DNA of 64,000 nucleotides from a bacterium (lineage in GTDB: Bacteria > Bdellovibrionota > Bdellovibrionia > Bdellovibrionales > Bdellovibrionaceae), in NCBI GenBank assembly GCA_019752925.1, contig JAIELP010000006.1, positions 186,001 to 250,000 of the forward strand, given 5' to 3'. Within the stretch, counting starts at the first letter, position 1, and each line of letters begins with the position of its first letter. A program made the translations under genes and the position numbers. Of this stretch, positions 46,101 to 54,286 are shown one piece after another. Below the pieces are notes generated by a model. It was not told where the DNA came from, did not search any database, and saw only the letters and a program-made list of their open reading frames with translations.

Positions 46101-49100
46101 GCCAACAAACAAACCTTAGTAAGCGGTATGAAAGCAAGAGATCCGAAATTGGTTGCCAACACTATGGGCGACATGCGAACAAGTGTTACGCGCCGCCAAG
46201 GTTTTATTAGCGAAACCGAAGCCGCACTTGTTTCTGCTAAAAGTGATGTGAAAGATCTGAATAACATCAAATTTTATAAGACATATAAAGCAAAAGGTGA
46301 TGAACCTGAAATGGGTTCTTGGAGTCTTCACCTTACAGGAACCGATAAAAAAAATCCTATCGTGCTGACATTTAAAACCGAGCCAGGCCTTACGCCACAA
46401 CAAGCTCAGGTTAAAATTGAAGGCTTTATTAAATCTAAACAGGATGATCTTATTACTCAAAGAGTGCGTCTTGAAAAAGACAAAGCCTATATCGCAGCCG
46501 CAGAAAAAGAAATTGGCGTAGCTCCTCCAGCACCGGTAGTAGTGTCTAAACCTGTTGTGACAGTGGATCCTTCTTTGAAAGTAAACTCTACAGTGGACAT
46601 TCCTCGTACGAATGGTGGATCGACTCCAGGACAGATTGTTAGAGTTGAGGGCAATAAAGCCGTAGTCACATTTGAAGAAGGCGGAAAGCTTAAAGATAAA
46701 ATTGTTTCTTTGACCGATCTTAAACCTAGTTTTGTTCAGCCTAAAGCACAAGTGAGCTTCCCACGATCTGATGGTAGCCGTTCAATAGGCGAAGTTTTAG
46801 CGGTTAACGGACAAGATGCCGTTGTTCTTTTTGAAGAAGGCGGCAAGCAACTTCGTAAAAAAGTTTCTATAAGTGAATTAAAAGTAAGTGCGCCGTTAAA
46901 AGATTTACCTGCAGCTAGCCACTCTACGGTTTCTGTGCATCAAACAGTGGATATTCCACGCAGCAACGGATCAACTACGCCGGGCGAAGTTCTTAGTATT
47001 ACAAATGGTAAAGCCGTTGTTCTTTTTGAAGAGGGCGGGCAGATAAAAAATAAATTAGTTCCGGTGGAAGATCTGAAACCAAGTTTCATTAAACCTGATG
47101 CAACCGTGAGTTTTCCGAGAAGTGATGGCTCACGCTCTGATGGTAAGATTTTAAGTATTTCAGAGGGTAAAGCCGTTGTTCTTTTTGAACAGGGCGGAAG
47201 TGTTGCAAGAAAAGTTGTTTCAGTTGGTGATTTAAAGCCAGTTGCTTCTCGCGCGCCTGTGGTCAAGCCTGATTTTGATCCGGACGCGACCATTGCATTA
47301 CCAAAACCAAGTTCAAAAGTTGAGGCTCCAGTGCCTTCAACAGCATCTAATATAGTTACGCCTTCACCGCAAAAATCTCAAGGTTTTGCAAATGGTAATA
47401 TGGCATTAGGAAAAAATGCAGTTCTTGGTAAGAAATCTGAAGTTCTGGTAGCAGCTCCAAAACCTGTGGCACCATTGGAAGTTAATCCTTATGGAGTTCC
47501 GGTTAGTGATTTAAAAGAAGGAAGAAAAGTAACTTCGGGCGTAAATAATAAATCCGGCGAAGTTTCTTCACAACCTTTTATTGGTAACGGTGGAAATCTT
47601 GAAGTTCAGGTAAAATATCAGGTCGGAGTAGAAACAAGACCTGGGCATGTAAATCAAGGTAAGCCGGTTTATGAATATGAAAATGTTGCAGTAAAAGAAA
47701 TTAAATCATCAACAGCTCCTGTTGGACCTAAGCCCGCTTCTGAAATTGTAATTAAAAGTGATCCAGTTATTACTCATGAAATTCCGACAGTGAACAAGCA
47801 AGGCTTTGCTGGAAAAGATATGGTTCCGGGCAAGCAGGCTTCAATAGGTGTTAACGGAAAAGAAGTAGAAATTAGCTCAACGCCGTTTGTAGGCAACAGT
47901 GGAAAATTGGAAGTTCAGATTACATACAAGGGTGATGTTATTACAACTCCGGGCCATCTTAAACGTGGCCAAAGAGAAGATATAATTGAAAATGTTATTG
48001 TTGATGAATTAAAACCTTCGAAGTTGCCCCCAAAGCCTGTAGCGCAAGGACCAAGTGCAGCTGAAATTATGCAGAGACCTCCTGCCGAACCAGGGTTAAA
48101 TGGCTATGGTTTTAAAGAAGCCGATGCAAAACCTGGAACTCGCGTTGGTTTCGGAACTAAAGATGAAATAAGCGGTGAAATTTCACGCGGACCTTTTAAA
48201 GCAGAAAATGGCCGTATGCAAGTGGAAGTAAAATACACTGAAACTGAAACGCGCGTAGGCCATGTAAACCGTGGAAAACAAGTTGAGCGTTTTGAAAATG
48301 TAGATATAGCCGATTTAAAACCAAGAGCTCAGCCGGCTGCGCTTAAACCAACAGAATTTATTCCGGCGACTCCAGCTAAACCTATTGATTCCACAATAAG
48401 AAAACCGGCAGGGGATCAAGTTGATGCCTCTTCTTATTCAGGAAAACTTTTCCGTCAGAAAGTAGACAAAGAAGCGGCCGATGTATTGGTGGATAATAGT
48501 GTGCATATCAAGCCTGAATCTGTGATTAAACGTATTCAGGAAGAAAATCTTAGTGATATTCAAATTCTCAGAGAAGCTAAGGCTCCACCTGGAAAGGGCG
48601 GAGTTTGGATGAATTCTGCTATGGATCCAAACAGTAAAGATTTTAACCCTAAACTTTTTTACGGAAAAGCAGCAACAGATTATGCTGATGCCAAAACTGT
48701 TTACGATGCTTTCAAACGTCAAAGCAAATCCGGTGCGCTTTTACAAGACGACTTGAAGTATCTGGATTCAATTGTTGGAAATGATTGGAAGCAGGTAACT
48801 CGCGATGCTTCTAAAGTCAGACAAGTGAATACTGAAGCTGAAGAGATGGCATTTAAAGGCCGCTACGACGGCAATGGAAACTTAAGAGGCGGCGCACGTG
48901 AGCGTGTTCTGTCTTCTGTTCAGGATCCGGTGAAAAAAGCAGAACTTGAAAAATGGATGGACGATTTTGACAAAGCATTAGCAAGACAACGTCAGAGAAC
49001 ACTGGAAACAGATGCGATCAATGAATTTAAGGGAATGAGAAACCGCTTAGACGAAGTTCTGAAGGGCGAAGCTAAACCTCTAAGCTTAGCTGAGTTTGAA

Positions 49101-49250
49101 AAAATGAGTGCAGCGCTTTCCAGAATGGACATGCCACCTGAAAAACGAGCTGCGGCGGAAACAGCTTTAAGAAAACTAAAATGCTCTCGTCCCGAGTGGA
49201 AGCCGAAGCCACATACTTATTCAGGTTTTGATTTAAGCTGCGGCAGTTAG
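43116..49250 (+). CDS. Very large secreted repeat protein with an internal HExxH motif
   Basis: Protein of 2044 residues with a signal peptide (MKLFLLFFILPVYVVQAG) then a Gly/Ser-rich stretch. Residues about 40-480 are Cys-containing with a Gly/Ala-rich hydrophobic region near 410-440. About 560-920 is a Pro/Val/Ala/Lys-rich disordered region. HEVKH at 948-952 is a HExxH zinc-type motif, with downstream YLDEIKAH as a possible third-ligand region. About 1155-1375 holds four KOW/Tudor-like repeats (VDIPRTNGG, VSFPRSDGS, VDIPRSNGS and VSFPRSDGS) each with a VxFEEGG-like strand; about 1455-1740 holds three larger repeats ending ENVxVxxLK. The C-terminal 250 residues are helical. Its architecture suggests an envelope or secreted multi-domain protein; the function is unknown. 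GGAG lies 13 nt before the ATG. Confidence 0.85.
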   Translation: MKLFLLFFILPVYVVQAGELSSGGGSSGSARGGGSAKSSFKPVDGNCPTILKNWVEDDFTDKSSWGFSFKSEAKTCQSSVRAYQDYMKNKGTGASFKDPAALGQHLQSKFSNDIHSSYQDRYLKDCSALPPEKSSAIQTRFYAASARIADVNSPILDEVAYYDSILPESKGMLSGLECSPMLPANHKKCQDYKQGGLNCNSEKEKKKRFDNLVAKTAKNLQLIEHLEAAHRACIAKAFAGGSSRSYTDAQRAQAKGCDPFLQAIELKKNEVPWVRGDAFNKKALKRKAGRNGPALYDFSGTKIEDAMKDQLNANRVSLASTYKNNLENFRCLSTSVKTASDGSPCDFKKIRTDLGKLPALEDAARFNGRDQRDREAKTYLEAESCLLDRGEDREKTKDIIEDSGKAAVLTVLTAGIGSAATGGIRAINAASKVSRAVALTNTGVNVALTTDDLRTAYNECSKETKLLKNLSTKSEITKDNICSDPQSDLSQAREEENNCLISVLMSAPGVLPYAAVIPGLVRSQKAVNLAKDAAKKVEAVTPPVKPKETTAVVNKPQPTSVAKKETPPVTAKVEVKPEVKAPVAKVEPEKAVVSKVEPVPPKLDTSTPPVHEQTSVKPVVTPEPPPVAAVTNTPSPVTVAPQVASPKPAPVEISTQPIATVQAPKVDLPSSPVVVKPDNSSEIREALNTVADTLTQRAKPALVTAPQSAPARTVVADIPPTPVAVVNAPGKVIIAPTPTPVVQGQQLQATKQTVAATASVRTNVQDKSIVAKVETTAGSKTAMSPSSRGPASSVNNAPIATTTSSNMTAPKFVAAPAKSPVVDSVPVANSSASGTNKGLASYSGGGKFDPEATIPLRVPKEVAKPSASSIAKQAEENLQRDLKKAMSPEELKKSQAAALKKAEAKRDIRYEDGNTHPDLKSAHGVEVDGKIVIDTNLKPTKKFAVTMHEVKHSSRSRLDDAKVSSATGDLKVDGHGSYAEYFYLDEIKAHTVDFAANKQTLVSGMKARDPKLVANTMGDMRTSVTRRQGFISETEAALVSAKSDVKDLNNIKFYKTYKAKGDEPEMGSWSLHLTGTDKKNPIVLTFKTEPGLTPQQAQVKIEGFIKSKQDDLITQRVRLEKDKAYIAAAEKEIGVAPPAPVVVSKPVVTVDPSLKVNSTVDIPRTNGGSTPGQIVRVEGNKAVVTFEEGGKLKDKIVSLTDLKPSFVQPKAQVSFPRSDGSRSIGEVLAVNGQDAVVLFEEGGKQLRKKVSISELKVSAPLKDLPAASHSTVSVHQTVDIPRSNGSTTPGEVLSITNGKAVVLFEEGGQIKNKLVPVEDLKPSFIKPDATVSFPRSDGSRSDGKILSISEGKAVVLFEQGGSVARKVVSVGDLKPVASRAPVVKPDFDPDATIALPKPSSKVEAPVPSTASNIVTPSPQKSQGFANGNMALGKNAVLGKKSEVLVAAPKPVAPLEVNPYGVPVSDLKEGRKVTSGVNNKSGEVSSQPFIGNGGNLEVQVKYQVGVETRPGHVNQGKPVYEYENVAVKEIKSSTAPVGPKPASEIVIKSDPVITHEIPTVNKQGFAGKDMVPGKQASIGVNGKEVEISSTPFVGNSGKLEVQITYKGDVITTPGHLKRGQREDIIENVIVDELKPSKLPPKPVAQGPSAAEIMQRPPAEPGLNGYGFKEADAKPGTRVGFGTKDEISGEISRGPFKAENGRMQVEVKYTETETRVGHVNRGKQVERFENVDIADLKPRAQPAALKPTEFIPATPAKPIDSTIRKPAGDQVDASSYSGKLFRQKVDKEAADVLVDNSVHIKPESVIKRIQEENLSDIQILREAKAPPGKGGVWMNSAMDPNSKDFNPKLFYGKAATDYADAKTVYDAFKRQSKSGALLQDDLKYLDSIVGNDWKQVTRDASKVRQVNTEAEEMAFKGRYDGNGNLRGGARERVLSSVQDPVKKAELEKWMDDFDKALARQRQRTLETDAINEFKGMRNRLDEVLKGEAKPLSLAEFEKMSAALSRMDMPPEKRAAAETALRKLKCSRPEWKPKPHTYSGFDLSCGS

Positions 49251-49262
49251 GCGCTTAAGTTT

Positions 49263-50006
49263 TCAGGAAATTTTCTTTTGGCCTTCTCGGCGGTAAGAAG
49301 CTTCGCGTAAGTTGAGATTACTTTCGCGAATAAATCCAAGCTGACGTTCAACCATATAATCAAAGACATTAATTAATTTATCATGTTCGCGCTGATGCAC
49401 GGCAAAATCCTGTGATTCACCTATGAGTTCAATAGTGTGGTGAATAGCTTCAATAGTTGAGTAGCAATGAGCACTTGGCTGTTTACGCACCCGGAAGTTT
49501 GAGGGCTTTGCAGGTGAAAAACAAATGCGCGGGAGTGCTTTTAAATTTTCACTTTGGCGAATCATCTTTTTTGCTGTGGCCCAAGTTCCATCCAGAACAA
49601 AAATGCGCAGTTTTTTATTGCTCGGAAATAAATTCTTTTTTTCGGGTTCAAACATCAATGATAAATTTTTTGAATTGACTCCAGGGTATAGCATTACCGA
49701 GTGATACTCAGGATCTTGAATAAGCTCATTAACCAGAGAGTCTTCTGTATAATTCTGCCCTTTGATTAGATGGGAATTTTTTAAACACAGATGTGACATT
49801 CGACCGGTGGCAATGCGTCGCTTAACCTCAATAGGATGAATTAAAATGACGAAACTGATTTTAGAATCAAAGTTATGAACATGACTGCAGTAGCATCCAA
49901 AATCCGGCTGAGTACATGTTGAACAAATTGTACGGTATTTGGGTGATTCTAATATTAAATTGGCCCGTTTAATTTTGTATTCAGCTAAATTCATTAAGAT
50001 TAGCAT
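49263..50006 (-). CDS. DTW domain protein (tRNA aminocarboxypropyltransferase family)
   Basis: Protein of 247 residues. Cysteine pairs CSTC and CYC near residues 29-42 (TICSTCTQPDFGCYCSHV) form a zinc-like site. The DTW motif is LDGTWATAKKM, and QPSAHCYSTIEAIHH follows. TapT/YfiP-like enzymes attach an aminocarboxypropyl group to uridine 47 in tRNA. The start is ATG 50006 or the ATG at 49994. It converges with the giant gene and is followed on the right by an AT-rich gap. Confidence 0.85.
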   Translation of the reverse strand: MLILMNLAEYKIKRANLILESPKYRTICSTCTQPDFGCYCSHVHNFDSKISFVILIHPIEVKRRIATGRMSHLCLKNSHLIKGQNYTEDSLVNELIQDPEYHSVMLYPGVNSKNLSLMFEPEKKNLFPSNKKLRIFVLDGTWATAKKMIRQSENLKALPRICFSPAKPSNFRVRKQPSAHCYSTIEAIHHTIELIGESQDFAVHQREHDKLINVFDYMVERQLGFIRESNLNLREASYRREGQKKIS

Positions 50007-50145
50007 ATCAGATGAATATCCTGAAAATAACTTAAGCCGTATCAGGGTGCTATAAACAAGACTTTAGAATTAACAATCGTGTACAGTATTAACTCCTTTA
50101 ATTTTAAGTAGTTCGTTGTGTTCAAGATTAAATGAATAGAGTTAT

Positions 50146-50198
50146 AAGGAGGTGTCGAAGGTATGAAAAAAACTTCAAAACTTAATCGCAATTTATGA
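50146..50198 (+). other. Strong SD followed by an 11-codon mini-ORF
   Basis: AAGGAGG (50146-50152) lies 10 nt before an ATG at 50163 that encodes MKKTSKLNRNL and stops with TGA (TTATGA). The overlapping ATG at 50194 opens a 40-codon frame that runs into the terminator stem. The region ends in a strong terminator at 50252-50283, giving a possible short transcript. It may be a leader peptide, sRNA or degraded gene. Confidence 0.4.
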
Positions 50199-50251
50199 GG
50201 TCCAAATTATTGGCGTTAAAAGCGAGATTGAAGGGTAATAAAAGTACAAAT

Positions 50252-50283
50252 AAAAAAGACGAACTCTGCAGTTCGTCTTTTTT
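50252..50283. terminator. Strong bidirectional rho-independent terminator
   Basis: 14-bp stem AAAAAAGACGAACT/AGTTCGTCTTTTTT with CTGC loop. It lies 22 nt past the stop of the minus-strand trypsin-like gene and can also end a plus-strand transcript. Confidence 0.88.
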
Positions 50284-50305
50284 TAAAATAATTAAATTAA
50301 AATTA

Positions 50306-51112
50306 TTATTTAGTTAATGCTTGAATAGTTGGAGATGCTGCAACGATTTTAGTCATTAAAACACCAGCGTTAGAGCCGCCAGAGTTGAAGCAGCCGCCAT
50401 TAGTGTGAACACCAACAACAAAACCGTCTTGATCAATTACTCCTGAACCCGAGCTTCCTGGTTCAGTATCTAAGTCGCCGTAACGGAAGTAGTCGTCGTC
50501 GTTAGTTAATTTTGTACCAACGTCTACCATTTTAGGTTTTCCGCTTGGATGTTGAATGATTGTTAATACGTTACCGATGGCAACTTCAGCTATATTGATT
50601 TTGGTGAAACCGTATTTTAAACCTGGTTTGCCATCAATTCTGATGATTGCGTAATCTAGATCGTTAAGACCTTTTTCAACAACTTCAGTAATTTTGAAGT
50701 GTTCTGAAGCCGCTAAATCAGTTGAACCACGAGTTTTTTGGTAATTGAAAACTGCGAATTCATTTAAAATACCTGAATCGATACAGTGAGAAGCTGTTAA
50801 GAATAAATCTTCGCTGATCATTATGCCTGAGCAGTATTTGCTAGTGTTTGGAACTGTTCCGTAAGCTAACGCAGCAACAGCCTGTTCGTATTTAGCAACA
50901 AACTCAACTGGTTGACCACGAGAACCATCGTACTCGCTCACGTGTTGTAACTGGTTTGCACCACAAATGCTCTCTTGAGCTTTTTTATTGAACTTGTATG
51001 TCGTTGGATTTGCTAATTGACGAGCAAAGTCCGGATTGATCAATGTGCTTTTTGCGTAAGCCATAGAACCTAGTACAGTAACTGCGATAAATGCTTTTAA
51101 GAATTGTTTCAT
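50306..51112 (-). CDS. Secreted trypsin/V8-like serine protease (S1 fold)
   Basis: Protein of 268 residues with a signal peptide (MKQFLKAFIAVTVLGSMAYA). The triad is visible: His109 in TASHC, Asp153 in LDYAIIRI, Ser221 in GSSGSGV. The pattern GSSGSG resembles V8/glutamyl endopeptidase and secreted trypsin-like proteases, and two cysteine pairs suggest disulfides. The SD GAGGGG is held inside a CCCC-AGA-GGGG hairpin at 51120-51130 on the plus strand. Secreted proteases of this type are expanded in predatory Bdellovibrionota. Confidence 0.9.
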   Translation of the reverse strand: MKQFLKAFIAVTVLGSMAYAKSTLINPDFARQLANPTTYKFNKKAQESICGANQLQHVSEYDGSRGQPVEFVAKYEQAVAALAYGTVPNTSKYCSGIMISEDLFLTASHCIDSGILNEFAVFNYQKTRGSTDLAASEHFKITEVVEKGLNDLDYAIIRIDGKPGLKYGFTKINIAEVAIGNVLTIIQHPSGKPKMVDVGTKLTNDDDYFRYGDLDTEPGSSGSGVIDQDGFVVGVHTNGGCFNSGGSNAGVLMTKIVAASPTIQALTK

Positions 51113-51255
51113 AAGATGTCCCCTCTGGGGTGTAAGCGTATTAAATATTTAGAGTGTTGCAATATAAAAATAGCAATAACTTAAAAATAATCTAAATAAG
51201 ACGTTGCGCGCAAACCCGCGCAAAATGGCTCCAGTGGTGGATTGCTGATAAAAGC

Positions 51256-51271
51256 AACGCAAAGCTGCGTT
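51256..51271 (-). terminator. Weak terminator-like hairpin after the subtilase gene
   Basis: On the minus strand AACGCA-GCTT-TGCGTT is followed by GCTTTTATC, 7 nt after the subtilase stop. The T-run is short, so it may be weak. Confidence 0.4.
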
Positions 51272-51277
51272 ATTAGC

Positions 51278-52234
51278 CTATTTTACCATAGCCAGTTGGA
51301 ACTTAGTCTTACCCTTCAGAGATTTACTGAACTTACTGGTGGCGAGCAGGTCAATCAGCACTTCTTGTGTTTTTAATGGACTCGTACTTTTAGCTATTAA
51401 ACTCGCAGCCACCCCGGTCACATAGGCGGTAGCTTGTGACGTGCCACTCATGAAACCATAGTTGTTGTTAGGCAAGGCTGAGTAAATCATCTTACCGGGG
51501 GCTGCTATATCAATCGATTTTTGTCCGTAATTACTAAAAGAAACGAATTCGCCATCGTTATCAGTAGCGGCCACCGAGATAATATTATCTAGCTCATAGC
51601 TGGCCGGATAATATTTTTTATTATCCGTGTTGGAGTTATTATTGCCGGCGGCTGCAATAAACAGAATATTTTTCTGCATAGATTTCTCTATGGCCTTATA
51701 TTCTCGGGTGAAAGCGCTACCGCCGCCGCCGGAATAATTAATAATATTGGCCTCCATTCTATTGGCGTATTCAATTGCTCTAACTGTATTAAGTACATTT
51801 TCAGAATCTTGTGCATCGGGGCTGTAGTATTTAAGAACCATTAAACGTGCTGGTGGTGGCGACGTGCTGCTTGGCGTGTGTTTCCGATACTCTTTTTGAA
51901 TTATCCCCGCAATATGAGTACCGTGCCCATGGCTATCGGAAACATCATTTGAATTATTAACAAAATTCCATCCATGGAGGTCGTCGGCATATCCATTGCC
52001 ATCATCATCTATACCATTAGTGGATTTATCGCGGCCAAAAATATCTTTTCCTGTTTCGCCGGGATTAGTCCAAATAATATTTTTTAAATCACGGTGATTA
52101 ATATCAACGCCTGTATCAATTACTGCGATTACTATTTTGTTTGGTTTAAAATTAAGAGCCGCACTTTTGTTGATTGCAGCTTCACTTATTTGTGAAAAAA
52201 GCAAAGCTGTACCTAAAATGAATTTGTTGTTCAT
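51278..52234 (-). CDS. Secreted subtilisin-like (S8) serine protease
   Basis: Protein of 318 residues with a signal peptide (MNNKFILGTALLFSQISEAA). The catalytic triad is Asp40 (AVIDTGVD), His104 (HGHGTHIAG) and Ser266 (GTSQATAYVTG); the oxyanion Asn is in AAGNNN. There is almost no propeptide (about 20 residues), unusual for secreted subtilases and suggesting direct activation or a separate chaperone. GGGGG precedes the ATG. It is one of two adjacent minus-strand proteases. Confidence 0.93.
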   Translation of the reverse strand: MNNKFILGTALLFSQISEAAINKSAALNFKPNKIVIAVIDTGVDINHRDLKNIIWTNPGETGKDIFGRDKSTNGIDDDGNGYADDLHGWNFVNNSNDVSDSHGHGTHIAGIIQKEYRKHTPSSTSPPPARLMVLKYYSPDAQDSENVLNTVRAIEYANRMEANIINYSGGGGSAFTREYKAIEKSMQKNILFIAAAGNNNSNTDNKKYYPASYELDNIISVAATDNDGEFVSFSNYGQKSIDIAAPGKMIYSALPNNNYGFMSGTSQATAYVTGVAASLIAKSTSPLKTQEVLIDLLATSKFSKSLKGKTKFQLAMVK

Positions 52235-52349
52235 CTTGCCCCCAAGATTTAAATTTGTATTTTTTCGATGTTGCTGATGCCGGATGCTGGTGACTTAAGC
52301 TAAAGCAACCTATGGGCCAGCGTTAAAATGAGATATTTTGGAGTAGGCA

Positions 52350-52389
52350 ACTGTCTAAGGTGTAACCTGTATACAAATCCTTAGACAGT
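52350..52389. repeat. 11-bp inverted repeat between GGDEF and subtilase genes
   Basis: ACTGTCTAAGG (52350-52360) and CCTTAGACAGT (52379-52389) are perfect complements with an 18-nt loop that itself contains the TGTATACA palindrome. No T-tract lies on either side. Confidence 0.55.
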
Positions 52390-52419
52390 GTGAGGTTTTA
52401 GGCAGGGGTGTAAAAGAAT

Positions 52420-53526
52420 TTAGGCGGATTTAGGTTGTTTAAGGAGCTTCCCAGCGATTGTGTATTTATTTCGACCTGAGTTCTTAGATTGATACAATGC
52501 TAGATCTGCGCGCTTTAACCAGTCCGAAGAATTTTCTTCCTCAAATAGCTGGGCGATGCCCATTGAAACGGTAAAACGAATATCGATACTACCCTGAATG
52601 AAGGCTTCGTTGCGGATAAGCTTCTGAACTTCTTCAGCTCGCACCACAGCATGTTCAATTGAGTGATTAGGTAGAACCACAACGAATTCTTCGCCACCGA
52701 TGCGGGCCACCATTTCATCTTCTTTGTAGAAAACTTTTTTAAGTGTTTTTACACACTCTTGCAAAACGAAGTCACCGATATCGTGACCATAGGAATCGTT
52801 AATTTTTTTAAAGAAGTCGATATCTAGCATAATAATACTGACAGGCACTTTATTGAGGGCATTCATCTGCACGATTTTTTTGATGTACTCATCAAAGCTC
52901 TTACGGTTGCTGGCAGATGTTAAGTGATCCACGTTTAAACTATTGTTGGCTTCCATCAACTGCTTTTTAACTACATCCAGATTTTTCTTGGTGCTTTGAA
53001 TACGTTTGTTGCGAAGCTCGTTTTTCTGAGTTTGATATTCAACATAAGAATTAATAAATTCGCGTGATTTCGCACGCAGAGACTCTATGGAATTAGCTTC
53101 GACAGCTTCTTTTAAATCCTTTAAATGTGTGCCGAGTTGTTTTTCTTTATTATTTTCAAATTGCATATCTTCACTGAGCTGGTCTGCAAAATCCCAAACT
53201 ATTCGTTTGAAATCATCGAAAGTATTTTGCACATAAGAATATTCATCAATGCGGTAACTTGAAAAAAACTGACGTATTTCGAATAGAGTTTTTTCTGTTT
53301 CCTTTGGGTCAGGATTTACTAGATTTTTTGCCATGGTGTCGAGTTTTTCGCGTACCTTGCGTAGGTTGTGCTTTTCCACTTCGAAGAGGTGTTTGTTGTA
53401 CACATCTATCATATAGATCAAGGTAGCCTTATCTTCGCTGATTAAAGGCGTATCTTTAGGATTTTGCTCATTGTTTTTAAATGAAATGTCTAATTGCTCT
53501 AATAGCTTAACTACCCATTGTTTCAT
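52420..53526 (-). CDS. Diguanylate cyclase (GGDEF domain)
   Basis: Protein of 368 residues. The first 190 residues are a helical, coiled-coil region without membrane segment. The GGDEF domain (about 200-360) has the active motif GGEEF in ARIGGEEFVVVLP and LTSASNRKSFDEYI at its start. The I-site position 5 residues ahead (RxxD) reads YKED, so c-di-GMP product inhibition may be absent. It makes c-di-GMP; the helical N terminus may sense or dimerise. It is alone, with no SD seen before the ATG at 53526. Confidence 0.92.
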   Translation of the reverse strand: MKQWVVKLLEQLDISFKNNEQNPKDTPLISEDKATLIYMIDVYNKHLFEVEKHNLRKVREKLDTMAKNLVNPDPKETEKTLFEIRQFFSSYRIDEYSYVQNTFDDFKRIVWDFADQLSEDMQFENNKEKQLGTHLKDLKEAVEANSIESLRAKSREFINSYVEYQTQKNELRNKRIQSTKKNLDVVKKQLMEANNSLNVDHLTSASNRKSFDEYIKKIVQMNALNKVPVSIIMLDIDFFKKINDSYGHDIGDFVLQECVKTLKKVFYKEDEMVARIGGEEFVVVLPNHSIEHAVVRAEEVQKLIRNEAFIQGSIDIRFTVSMGIAQLFEEENSSDWLKRADLALYQSKNSGRNKYTIAGKLLKQPKSA

Positions 53527-53619
53527 ACTATAAATATCGGACTAAAAGCGGGCTAACTAAATGAGAAGCTTTTTTATATTTTAAATGAAGACTGTCTCAT
53601 TTTAAGAATAATTGTGGTT

Positions 53620-54195
53620 TTATTGTCTATTTTTCAGTCTACTTTTTAGATTTTTTTCTTTTAAAGTCTTTTCGTTAATTTTTTCTTCTTGAACGATGCA
53701 CTCATCGGCTTGGTATCTCATGGTGTAGTTTAAAGATTCTTTATTAGCTTCAAAGCTAACAGTCATGTCGATGTATTCGTAATCACCGGCAAAGCTTGAG
53801 TCATTAACTACAGAGGTATATACGGCCCAGGGTTCAATTTCTAAACCATTAACGTTGATAGGTTCAGTTGAACCCATACAAGCGAATTTTCTTTTGTCGG
53901 TCCATTTACATTGATCTGTCGTCCAAGATGTTTTAAAGCCTCTATCCAATTGTTTAATGATTTCAGCTTTTTTAGATAAAATAGTTAAGTCATTAGGTAC
54001 TACGATATTGCTCCAGAACGGAGCGTAGCCGCCACCGTTATGGTTAAAAACTTCGAAATTAACTTTTGAGTCTTCCGTTTTAATAACAAATGTTGTTGTT
54101 CCGCCAACAGCGGTGTAGCAGATTGCATTTACATCTGCAGCCTGAGCTATCGAAGCTGAAATTAAAAACACTAAAGTATAAATTAAATTTTTCAT
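53620..54195 (-). CDS. Hypothetical secreted protein (family A, copy 1)
   Basis: Protein of 191 residues with a signal peptide (MKNLIYTLVFLISASIAQA). Cysteines are at CYTAVGG, QCKW, FACMG and ECIVQ positions, consistent with two disulfides. The pattern NHNGGGYAPFW ... SWTTDQCKW ... FACMGS ... YxxDECI matches the protein at 56151-56639, suggesting a shared fold and duplication. GAGGGG precedes the ATG. No function is known. Confidence 0.7.
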   Translation of the reverse strand: MKNLIYTLVFLISASIAQAADVNAICYTAVGGTTTFVIKTEDSKVNFEVFNHNGGGYAPFWSNIVVPNDLTILSKKAEIIKQLDRGFKTSWTTDQCKWTDKRKFACMGSTEPINVNGLEIEPWAVYTSVVNDSSFAGDYEYIDMTVSFEANKESLNYTMRYQADECIVQEEKINEKTLKEKNLKSRLKNRQ

Positions 54196-54286
54196 ATGGA
54201 CCCCTCTGCATTCGACACTAGCAATTTTTGGGTGGAATGCAAATGCAACATTGACTTTGACCTTGAGCTCCTTAAATCTTTAACCC

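Noticed and set aside
44194..48722. Many 60-211 aa frames on both strands within the giant gene
   Set aside because: They are shadows of the repeat/low-complexity coding sequence; none has an RBS or a domain.
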